Shown here: positions 35,001 through 45,256 of the stretch, one piece after another | Layout: each line of letters opens with the position of its first letter | How positions within the stretch are numbered: the stretch's first letter is position 1 | Origin: Batrachochytrium dendrobatidis JAM81 | Lineage: Eukaryota; Chytridiomycota; Chytridiomycetes; Rhizophydiales | Length of the DNA: 64,000 nt | Reading direction: 5' to 3' | Assembly (NCBI RefSeq): GCF_000203795.2 | Contig: NW_006281114.1 | Coordinates: 186,001 to 250,000, forward strand | Position numbers and translations under genes: made by a program | The notes under the pieces: generated by a model | What the model saw: the letters and a program-made list of their open reading frames with translations, nothing else | The model's database searches: none | What the model was told of the DNA's origin: nothing

Positions 35001-36027
35001 ATTGAGGAAAAAGAAAAGAAAATAGACAAACTTCAAGTACAGTTTGATATACTGACAAAGGAGCGACTCGAATTGGAAGCAAAGGTATATTTTTGAAATG
35101 ATCAGTATTATTTTGACAGCTGTTTTACTTTACTCAGTTGATTTCTATTGATAGCATTTTGAAGATATTGAACACAAAACAACACAATGGAATTTGGTTG
35201 CCAAGCGCAAGGAAATGGACATGCAAAACGCACTGTTGCAGCGCGATAATCAGATTGCCAATTTGAAAGTAATGCTTAAAACTGCCACACAGAAATCAGA
35301 TTGTTCAAGTCTCAAAAAAATTGAAACCTCAAAGTCGCTAGAAACCACAGATGATATTATCGGACAGCTTGATTTGGACGTGCTGCTAAAGAGTATTGAT
35401 TCGGAGAGATCAAGCAAATGCATGCTTCACACTAAACCCACTACATCTAGTTTGAACTCCAACAAAATCTTTTTAAAACCTTGCAAAAAATTCTGTTCAT
35501 CATCTCGAGTCCAAACTGGCAATGAAAAGGTATTTTCTAAACCTTTTGAGTAGTTTTTAATATTGGATAGAATTGACTAAACATAATTGAATCAAATGTG
35601 TTTTAAGGACCAGTCAAAAGACAATTCGTCCATTGTTCCAATAGCTACAAAGCGGCAAAGATCAAACCTTGTTTCAAATGAAAAAGAGTCTAAAGATCCG
35701 ATGTGTGCATCAAAGACGATGAAACCTCCTACCATGGCTTATAAATTAGCACGACAAAGCACTCCGCGAAATACCAGCTCAGTTTCTATTATTAGAGAGA
35801 CCACTACTGTTCATCGAAAGAAAAAATACTCTACCTCAAAAGAAGCAGTTGGCTCTGATCGTGTCTTGATGATCAACAAAAGACGACCAAGTATGGAGGC
35901 ATCTAATAAGCTAAATGAACACGATGAATCTATTGGACGGCGACAGCTGGCTTTAGTATCAAAACCTGACGAGTCAGTAACAAGTGATGCTACCGATCTC
36001 TTTGGTCATACTTGGGAGGAGAGTTGA
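32086..36027 (+). CDS. Hypothetical long coiled-coil protein
   Basis: Starts MDSNNKQIKLGFPTNVQRSL at ATG 32086. The first exon (to about 33369) is Ser/Thr/Pro-rich and disordered, then turns helical (LEREISIANISRDQAIQAAT). Joined exons continue RLSKMEESMKLYQTAIRKLN, TKLLVEEKNKFATEMDAQRL and a long heptad region (33854-35096) with Gln, Glu and Lys every few residues, e.g. EKELTDSKKTIERKQQ. The tail is basic (KRQRSN, HRKKKYSTSK, KRRPS) and ends ATDLFGHTWEES. At least nine exons, roughly 1000 residues. The layout (disordered head, long central coil, basic tail) resembles structural proteins such as synaptonemal-complex transverse filaments, but that is shape only; no family was recognised. Confidence 0.65.
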
Positions 36028-36114
36028 TTATATAAAGTATATAAAACTAGAATACTGCCTATTTAATTTTAATTTTCAACAAAAAGGTATTTCCAAAACA
36101 ATACTAAAAGCTTA

Positions 36115-36621
36115 TTTACTCGCAGCTTTTCAAATTCGATTCATTGACATTAAATTGACAGCTGTTTAGTTGTAGATACATGTCGACTGTTGTATGTATT
36201 CAACAGCAGCCATATCGCTGTTATATAGTACTGAATGTGCAATATATGTTACTCGAATCACTTTTAAAGCAATATTGTCATTTGTTGTGATCATCTTGTT
36301 CCAGTTGCTACAATTGGCATAGTGTCAGCTATTTTTAGTCGGTTGTGACTGAAACATGATTGAACATTGGTTACAATGTATAGTAACATGACACATGGTT
36401 TGAATGTTATCCAAAAGCTATTGCTTGGTTTGAGACTCGTGCATGACACATGTCAATGCTTTCCTTGTACACCATCAAACAATCAATGGTATCAGCCTAA
36501 AAAATCAGACCCGATATCTGCTAAACAGTAGAAAGCGTGTAAATACACGCCATTGATGTAATGTATACTTTTGAGCAGTCGAATCTGGCTAGATTTACTG
36601 AATCTGAAAAGCAATCAATAA
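36115..36621 (+). repeat. 1.2-kb dispersed repeat, 3' part only (copy C)
   Basis: 507 bp identical, as far as read, to the 3' part of copy A (starting TTTACTCGCAGCTTTTCAAA). It lacks the first 0.7 kb and stops at CAATCAATAA, eight or so bases short of the ends of copies A and B. It sits between the convergent stops of the coiled-coil gene (36027) and the RasGAP-LIM gene (36740). Confidence 0.85.
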
Positions 36622-36739
36622 GTTATCAAGCATTGATCTTTACAAGCTGCTATTCATTCTCATATTCTAAAAAGTGATTCATTGCCAGGATTAAAGTTCA
36701 AATTGTTATTCCAGCTACCATCTGATATCGATATAAGTC

Positions 36740-39700
36740 TTATTCACTTGTTTCGGGTATTAGTTTTTCAACACTGGATACGGGAGTCATCTTGTCATCC
36801 TGATTGAGAAAACATGGCTGACACCATAGTTGATCGCTCATTTCGTAAAACACTGTTGCTGAAAGATCTTTTCCACATCCACGACAGTTAAAATGGTTCA
36901 AATGGAAAAACTTTTGTGGATTTCCTGCAATTAGAACTTCGCCTTCAATATGTTGGGAGCAAGCATAGCATGTTATGATCGAGTCGCGATGATCACTGCA
37001 AAATACTTGATCGCCCAATATAAAATGATCCCTTCCTGATAATGCAGCATCGCATTTCTATTTATATCAAACAAATTAGACCATAGTTGTCAGACTTTCA
37101 ACACTTTTAATCACATGCGTATTTGATCCGTATGTACTTACATCGCATCTGCGACAAGTTACATGAAAGTTGATGCCATTAATAACAAGATACTCGTTGT
37201 ATATCAATTGATGGCAGGCTCCACAGACAAGCCCTGATTTGCGTAAGTAACATTCACGACAGATAACATCATTGTTGAAAGGAATCAACGATGTTGTCAA
37301 AGAAATCTTGCATATGGCACATGAAAGACATTCTGGATGATACCGCTTTTCTCCAGCTTCTAGCATTGCATCATTGATCTTCAAAAAACACCGCTGACAT
37401 GTCGATTCCTGATTAGCTGGATGCAATGGTGGCGAAGGCTGGGATTTGCGTGTCAATGTAGAGGATCTATTTCGAGATTGTTTTGTAGATTCGTTGCCCA
37501 ATGTAAGAGTATTTTTACTAGTACTTGCACTTGATTGTACATTTGGAAAATCCTGTGATCCCGATTCTGCAAAAAAAGTTGGTATTGAAGTATCACTGCC
37601 CGTCTCTTGACAAGGCTCCTGGCCATTACGGGACTTTTGAAGAAATTTAAGTTTACTGAAGGAGAATTCAGGCGTTTGATACACAGTGCCAGTACTATTG
37701 ATTAAAGACTTTGATCCGGAAGCAGTAGATATTGGAAGTGCTTTTCCAGTGATTCCATTTACAAACGCTGTTAAATTACTTGTAACGGTAGTCAATGAAC
37801 GTCCACGATTAATAGTTGTATCAGTAGATGTTCGATTTAAACCGCACGTAGCACAAATCATGTTGTCACTAGAATTCGATCCCACCGTTCTACGACGAGT
37901 ATGGCGTGGCATAGAAATTTTACGAGAAGACGACTGCTCCAATACACCGCCATCAGTAGGGGTTTGAAGATCTACCTTTTCAGTTACATTTTTGTTCAAA
38001 ACACACTTACAGAGTAGCTGTGGTTGATCTGTTTTTTCTGCAGATGGTAATGATACTTTTGCAGAGTTTTCACTAGGGGGAATTTCTAGTAAAGAAATGT
38101 TGCAAGGTGCAATACAAGTGATATCTTGTACATCATTCTTTGTTATTTTTGCTTTTTCTTCAGTGGAAGCGCGACTATTTTTTGAATCCTTGCTCTGTGT
38201 GTGGTCATTACAGGCTTTAGAAAGTGGCCATGGCTCAGCTTCTATTCTGTCATGCGAAAGCGTTACAGGGTTAGTGAATGAAGATGAAAGATTGTGCGGT
38301 TGTGAATTAGGTTCTACAGAAACTGATGAAATCTCTTTTGAATCCTCAGCTTTGTTGCGACGCATAAAAGAAGTAATGCTTCCTCTCCCACTTGAAGACA
38401 ACAAATCGGAACTACTGGTACTGCTATCGCCCACAATTGTAGATTTTCCATCAAACAATAGTTTGTTGAAGTATCCAAGACTATTTGTCACACGTGAAGT
38501 CAAGCTATCGCGTCCAACCTTACCACTACCAGATTTATCAGAAACAGCAAGTGATACTTCACTTGCTGCACGAGACATACGCAGCTCATTGGCTCTTCCA
38601 CAATTTGGTTTCTTTTCAGCCATTTTAGAGTTGGCTGCAAGTTGAGCTTCTTCTGTATTTTCAATGATATCTAGGGTACGTGAAAAAGACGACGCAGAAA
38701 TTCCAAATGAAGATTGTGTTCCTCTGCTTGACATACGTAAAAGTTGTTTATCGTGTGGAACCGCAAATGTACTTGATCCAGTGGAAGGCAAGGTTTCATT
38801 CTTGTTTGTGGTGGATATCAAAGATAACGGCAAAGGATCGCATTTAATGTTTCCTTTAACTATTGATTCGCGTATATCTACCGAGTGTCGGTAGCTTCCC
38901 ATGAGTGATTGCATTGATGTGGATGAACACCGTCTAAGCATTCGCATGATTTTACGCTCGTCCTCGCTTTCCTTGGCCAGATCCGTCTGTAATATTTCTT
39001 TTGCACCATCTTCCTGCTCACTGCCATTTTGATTGTCAGCCTCATCGTCTGATTGCCAAGGCACAGCATCCAACTCATTCTCATTTAGTTTAAGTACGTG
39101 TTGAAGAACTTTTTGATCGAGTTGGGCGAGAGTTTCGCCAAGCGCAGAAAGACTTTTGTTGGCAGGCTCAATTGCAATCATCTTGTCAAGCGAATTTGAA
39201 AATATCTCTTGAAGCTCAGCACATTCCCGCGCAATCAAAGCTGATTGTTTTGCATTGTTTGCTAAAATATCATGAAAGGTCGGAAGATCTGCTAATACAC
39301 AATGGCTTTTTGTTTTCTCTCTTAATAGTGGTTTTCTCTATCAAACAAAAGTTTATATGGCAAATACAACTGGTTAGAATCGAGATCTAGAGTAAATCAA
39401 TAAAACTGACAATTACAACACATAATGAATACATATATTACCGATATTGCTTCAATAAATTCCTTCATGTCAGCCATATGGTTCTTAATAAATTCGTTCA
39501 TTGGAGCCATGTAAGATTCCTTTTGACCAAACTCGACCAGATTCGACAAATTTTGCAACGTCTTTGCTACAAGCATGAGATTTCGTGCCGACCGTGCATC
39601 AATTGTGCCAACATCCAAACCAAACAGTTTTGGTCCCAATACAGCAGGTGCAAAAAATCTCAAAAATATAAAGCCACTGATACAGGTATACCGTACAACA

Positions 39701-42300
39701 CTTTCTTTTTCAAATTTTTTGGCCACTGTCTCCTGTAGAAACCAGAAAAACCCTTTCAGCAATGTGGGCATCAAGTCGGCACTTTTCATAATACCGTCAA
39801 CAATGATTTTGTTAAAATGCATCAAAACTTCAATATTCCGCTGAAGAATCTTTTCAGGTTTATCAGACTTTTCAATTCGCAAAGGATCCAGCTCGCCAGA
39901 TTTGACTGATTGTACAATCTCCAACACAGGACCTCCCAACACTGCTTTCAAGTAATCCAAGCCAACATGTTTCATGAACACGTCGACAGCTTTGGATGCC
40001 ATAGAGTTTGCACGAAATAGAGTACGTGAATCAGGTGCAAGTGAGATTTCATGAGCTACTGCGGCTTTTAAAAACCGTAAGGCAGTATCATTGGTTTCAA
40101 ATATTCTAATCAGGCTACGAGCTGCATCTTCACGATCTTGGCTTACTTTTCCTAAAATAACAGGTATAGAATAAGCGTTTTCTTGAATAAGATTGAGAAG
40201 ATCTGAGTAGTGACACAGCGGCATAACAATCGTATCGATAAGTTTAAGCCGCAGTCGAATGGCTCCAACTCCTCCACAAATAGGAAGTACTTGGTCCTTG
40301 CATTTTTGATGGCAGATTATATTACAATTGGTGCACTGTAAATGTGTTCCAATCATGACATTGTTGCAAAACGCACATGTGGAAAATGCCATTCCAACCT
40401 CGGAAAACTGATGCAGCTTGCGAGTTTGTGGAGATACCGCTGCAATATTGTTTGGCATTGCGCAAAATTCAAATGTAAATCAGCACAAAGTTTTAAATCA
40501 AAACTGAAATAAACAAGTATACCTTCAGATTTGTATATGCTTTTAATAAGATCGCGAGGACGGTTTCGTTTTTCTTCTTCGGTGAGTGATTTTTTACGCA
40601 TTCGTGCTAATTTACAAACAATTTATTGGTTTTCAGTAATCTGTCAGTAGCAGTGGCCTTTGAGATATAAAACTGTATTTTACACCACTAGATATTTTTA
40701 TCAATAACCAAGTTTTTGATTCACTAATTACCTTTTCGTTCAATGTACATATTAGCGCTATCAGCTGACAGAGGATTCAGCCAATACCAACGATCACAAT
40801 GTTGTCTACGAATAATTTTGTCAAGTGGAATAATAATTTGTCCCAAAAATCCATTGGTATCATTTTCTGTTAATGCATTTTGATCCCTAATATGCCGGAA
40901 TCAATTGAAAGATATAACATTAGAGTTTTACTGATAGTCAAATCAAAAAAGATTATGCACAACATAGATGAAATATTTAGTGTGTACCATATTGAGCAAT
41001 GAATCGATCTTTCAACTGTATTGCCACCCTCGTTAACGTTGTATGTGCTAAGTATAAGAAAAATGAATATACAATCAAGCCTGTCAACAAAGTCCATTCA
41101 TGCTTAACTACACTAAAAATTGGCATTTCAAAAATACATGGTGTAACTTACAAAAAAAATGTTTCTGAAAAGGTTGGATTTACTGTACGATTTTGAACAC
41201 GAGTTTGTTGAGTAGATATAGCGTCGGGATCCGGGAGCAAGTGAAACACTGCAAATGGATTTGGAAGATCTAAAAAGTAAGATATATGATTAGTCAAACA
41301 TAGTGTCAATCTATTGACGAGCCATGCCAAAAAGTACGTACATGCTGGATCTTTTTTGTATAAATTTCGAGCAGTAAGGATGCGCACAGAGAAACCATGC
41401 ACTTGTCTGCGTTTTTTAGGAGGAAAATGCCTTAAAACATAGCATTTGTTAATAAAAACATTCTATACTGGTACCAAACACTACTTTTAATTGCATAAAA
41501 TCCTACTTGATCCTAACCCTGACTTGTCCTAAAGCTATATATTTTAAAAATCGGTAGGCCATTCAAAAATAAATGGCAGTGAATATAAAGTATTATAATG
41601 GCATACACACAGTCATGCATTTACATGGAAATTCACTATCTGCGTTTTGTAGCATGTACCACTGGTCGTCTCCTCCTTGCAAAAATTGTTTGGAAAAAAT
41701 AATCTAAAATGATATCAAGATACCCATTATAATGATCAGCGATTTCAAGATGAAATCAAAAAGGCGTAGCATTGATAAAAACATACTTTTCCTAATGGGC
41801 GAGGTGCGCCATACTTGGACTTGTTTTCATTCCAGACAACTAATTTCAACTCATGAAATCCTTGAATATTTTCAAACTGGACATCTTCCGACTATAAGCA
41901 GTGTTCAAGCCAAATCAATATATAAAGTGAGCAATGCACACTCTTTCATGGCTCTAAACTGTCCAAAAAGGCTCTAAATTTAACTCACCCAAAAAGGAGA
42001 ATTGCTGGAAAAAACGGTTTGGGTCCGAGCTTCTGTATCACTATTGTTGTCAATACGAGCAACACAAAACGAATCGCACGAGATATCTACAATTTAATAA
42101 AATACAAGTGTACTTGTTGAATTTGATGAAACTATGCGTGCAAACAAAGTGCATCTAAAATATAACTGACAAATATGTGAGATTCACTTACCTGATTTGT
42201 CCCAATCTAGATGCTTAGCCTCGATGATTTTTACAGAAAGTTTCTGGCTCTTCCAGCACTCATTTTTCAGGGTTTTATCTACCAAAGGTGAAGGAAGCAT
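36740..42300 (-). CDS. C2-C2-C1-RasGAP protein with three C-terminal LIM domains
   Basis: Predicted Ras GTPase-activating protein. From ATG 42300: first C2 domain (LSVKIIEAKHLDWDKS, CDSFCVARIDNNSDTEARTQ, GFHELKLVVWNEN, DDQWYML); second C2 (HGFSVRILTARNLYKKDP, NPFAVFHLLPDPDAIS, NRTVNPTFSETFF, GFLGQIIIPLDKI, CDRWYWLNPL); a C1-type zinc finger (CAFCNNVMIGTHLQCTNCN, ICHQKC); RasGAP domain at about 40200-39440 with the arginine-finger segment TLFRANSMASKAVDVFMKH and SGFIFLRFFAPAVLGPKLFG. Then about 500 disordered Ser-rich residues and three LIM domains: CQRCFLKIND...CRECYLRK, CGACHQLI...CSDHRD, CYACSQHI...CQPC. Many exons. The RasGAP-to-LIM junction (39290-39440) needs a 16-nt microexon to stay in frame, so two genes cannot be fully excluded. 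Membership: RASAL/RASA4-like N-half, paxillin-like C-half. Confidence 0.75.
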
Positions 42301-42863
42301 GTCTAATTGGGTATATGCAGCTTAAAAAGCAACTGATGTTTGTAACGACCAAAATAGTATCAAAGTCGAATGCCAAGTTAAAATAGTTGCAGACTGTTTA
42401 AATCTGGTAGCCAAATGAAATGAAGCCTAAATTATCAAGACTAGATGTGTTTTTGAGAAAGCAAGTCGTCAATAGTCGAGTTTGTGCACCAGATATATAT
42501 AAGACACGGGATAGCAGACGCTAAGAATAGCAACTGTCAGAAAACACAATGGGAAGCGATGTTGAGGGAGTGGAATGCTGTCAATATTTAGTTGATTATT
42601 TCAAAAAGCAGCTTGGATAGCGATGAAGCCAACTGGAAACTATTGATAACAATGGATGTGCTGATAGCATAATTCAATTTCTTGAAAACAGCAGCTAGAA
42701 TAGTCTGATAGCACATAACTGGATAGTGTAGATCCTGCTCAATTGCATACAAGTAGACTGTATAGCAGATAAAATGCTCTATCGATATAGCTGACAATTG
42801 CATTGATAATGGCAGTAAAAGTAGTACATAATTATAGACTAGTAGCTTACAAATGTCAAACAG

Positions 42864-44057
42864 GATGTAACGCACGCAGTTGGATATCTGTGATACTGAT
42901 GCTAGTGTGCAGTAGTATGGAATGCTTATAGTAGTTAATTTTTTATCGAATGCACAGTAACTTGTATTGAATCTGCAACGAGTGCAAGCGGCTTCAGCCA
43001 AGTAGTCAACTAGTGACTCTGCGTTTGTAAATTAACTGAAATGAACCTTTTCTAAATCACTCTGTAAATTTTATCATTTATTACCTTGCTGAACATCCTG
43101 CTCAACATATAGTTTTATCTTGTTATAATCGACAAGCGACTGTTTAGATTTTTGGTTTATTGTGCTCAACCTGAACCAGTACAAATACAATCCAGATAGT
43201 CTGTCAGGCTGAATTGCAGTTTATTCAAACTTTCATTTATAGTTGCAACTACTATTCTGTCCAACTGTCTCACAACTGTCATGATGTAAAATCAAAACAT
43301 TGCATGGATTTACATGTACCAACTATACACCCAATCTGTTTATGACAGAATATTGTTATTTAAAATATAATATTCAAATGGCTTGGTAGATTCAAAAATG
43401 TATTCAAGTTTTAAACTTGCCATGTAATGTATTGATACACATGTACTACTTTACCAGACTAAATGTTGAATTTTAAACCAATGGTATTAGTATAATACAA
43501 GATAGTGTCCAGTTTATTTGTCAAGCACAAATTATAATTTTTTACTCGCAGCTTTTCAAATTCGATTCATTGACATTAAATTGACAGCTGTTTAGTTGTA
43601 GATACATGTCGACTGTTGTATGTATTCAACAGCAGCCATATCGCTGTTATATAGTACTGAATGTGCAATATATGTCACTCGAATCACTTTTAAAGCAATA
43701 TTGTCATTTGTTGTGATCATCTTGTTCCAGTTGCTACAATTGGCATAGTGTCAGCTATTTTTAGTCGGTTGTGACTGAAACATGATTGAACATTGGTTAC
43801 AATGTATAGTAACATGACACATGGTTTGAATGTTATCCAAAAGCTATTGCTTGGTTTGAGACTCGTGCATGACACATGTCAATGCTTTCCTTGTACACCA
43901 TCAAACAATCAATGGTATCAGCCTAAAAAATCAGACCCGATATCTGCTAAACAGTAGAAAGCGTGTAAATACACGCCATTGATGTAATGTATACTTTTGA
44001 GCAGTCGAATCTGGCTAGATTTACTGAATCTGAAAAGCAATCAATAAATCAAGTCGG
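42864..44057 (+). repeat. 1.2-kb dispersed repeat, copy B
   Basis: Full-length partner of copy A, same orientation, 12 bp shorter owing to one lost GAACATCCTGCT unit. Substitutions noticed: TCACTCGAATCAC for TTACTCGAATCAC, AGTTGCAAC for AGTCGCAAC, ACTGTCATG for ACTGCCATG, TCAAAACATTG for TCAAGACATTG, TACACCCAATC for TACATCCAATC. It lies upstream of the RasGAP-LIM gene start. The 560 bp before it (42301-42863) show nothing recognisable. Confidence 0.88.
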
Positions 44058-44179
44058 ACATCATTGGATATGATATGCAAATGGAAACAATTAGCCAAAT
44101 TTAATGCCTTGATATATTGTATATTTTTGATATCCATGAAACCGAATTTTGAAAAAGTTGATACATGCTTAATCTTGCC

Positions 44180-44632
44180 TCATGGCCGTATTCATGTAAA
44201 ATGTATCATTTTCTGTATTTATCTTGTAGTTTGAGCTCCTATTGTTGGTATTAAAGATATCGAGTTTATACAACCAAGGAATATATGGCACGATTATGGC
44301 ACTGAAGAAACTCGAACCTAATATCAAATACGTTCGCGTTCTAGTTCAAGAGGACAAAGATTGCACGTTTCAAGAATTCAGCTGTTGCTTTCATGCCAGT
44401 CATCCAATGTTTATTTCAAATGCCCAGCTTAGAAAAAGGAAAGTTGGAGGTTGGAAAGATGTCAAGGATGTGAATATTCGCTCTGTATTTTTGTACAGAA
44501 ATGAGCACAAAGTCCAGTCAACTAAAGAGTTTAAAGAGCACGTTGTTGTCCAGTAAAATGGCACCAATTAAACGACTGCTTATTGTGTATTTTGGCACTC
44601 TAGTGCTTCATTATACATGAATACGGTCGCAA
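44180..44632. mobile_element. MITE copy with internal 104-codon ORF
   Basis: Left end ATGGCCGTATTCATGTAAAA, right end TTATACATGAATACGGTCGC. About 450 bp, starting about 120 bp after repeat copy B. An ORF at 44242-44556 (KVGGWKDVKDVNIRSVFLYR, NEHKVQSTKEFKEHVVVQ) lies wholly inside. The copy at 24447 carries the same stretch at about 24670-24770 but with an in-frame stop, so the ORF is probably a chance or decayed reading. Confidence 0.75.
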
Positions 44633-44658
44633 ACTCATTACAGTTACAAAACTAGCTT

Positions 44659-44940
44659 TCAGATCAAGACAGTACATTGATTAATGTTTGTTGATTTCAA
44701 AGCTACTTTTAACTTCATGTTGGGTATAGCAGTCTTCCCTTCGTATACTTGCTGATATGGATACAGACCCGTCGTGGATATGACGCGTCGTTTGGATGAT
44801 TTGGTTAGATCCATGCCATTGTCAATAACATTTGCCCTCATCCAATGTCCTCTCTCTCCACTTTCCAGCATGGTGGTTGATAGTTTACCATATTTAGAAC
44901 TGGCAGTGTACTTAGTTATTTGCATGTCAATATCTACCAT
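44659..44940 (-). CDS. Small hypothetical ORF
   Basis: 94 codons from ATG 44940: MVDIDMQITKYTASSKYGKL, then RGHWMRANVIDNGMDL and VISTTGLYPYQQVYEGKTAI, ending NINQCTVLI. The frame stays open upstream through YVHAARFWP to a possible splice acceptor (TTTCATTTAG), so it may be a last exon or a remnant of a larger gene. No family recognised. It stands between a MITE and the kinase gene. Confidence 0.35.
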   Translation of the reverse strand: MVDIDMQITKYTASSKYGKLSTTMLESGERGHWMRANVIDNGMDLTKSSKRRVISTTGLYPYQQVYEGKTAIPNMKLKVALKSTNINQCTVLI

Positions 44941-45256
44941 TGGCCAAAATCTCGCTGCATGGACATACTAAATGAAAAAAACATGTTTTAACAATAATAC
45001 ATAAGCAAGTATGGTGATATGAAACAAATCATCTACAAAAACAATACTATCATCTGCCCATATTTTTTATTTAAAATTCTGAACTGATATTGTCAACCAA
45101 CAATATATAATTTAGCCACTTTCCTTGCAACTTTGCAATCTTCCCCATTTAGCTTTGCAATTAGGCGTGATACATACACTGGATTCAATATAGCATACTG
45201 CAGCATATCTTGCAATTTCTTTAGCCCAATAGAGCACCAATCTATTTACATTTTAA

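Noticed and set aside
37686..38645. Plus-strand ORFs of 93 and 182 codons
   Set aside because: They are antisense shadows of the long Ser-rich exon of the RasGAP-LIM gene; no motifs and no splice logic.
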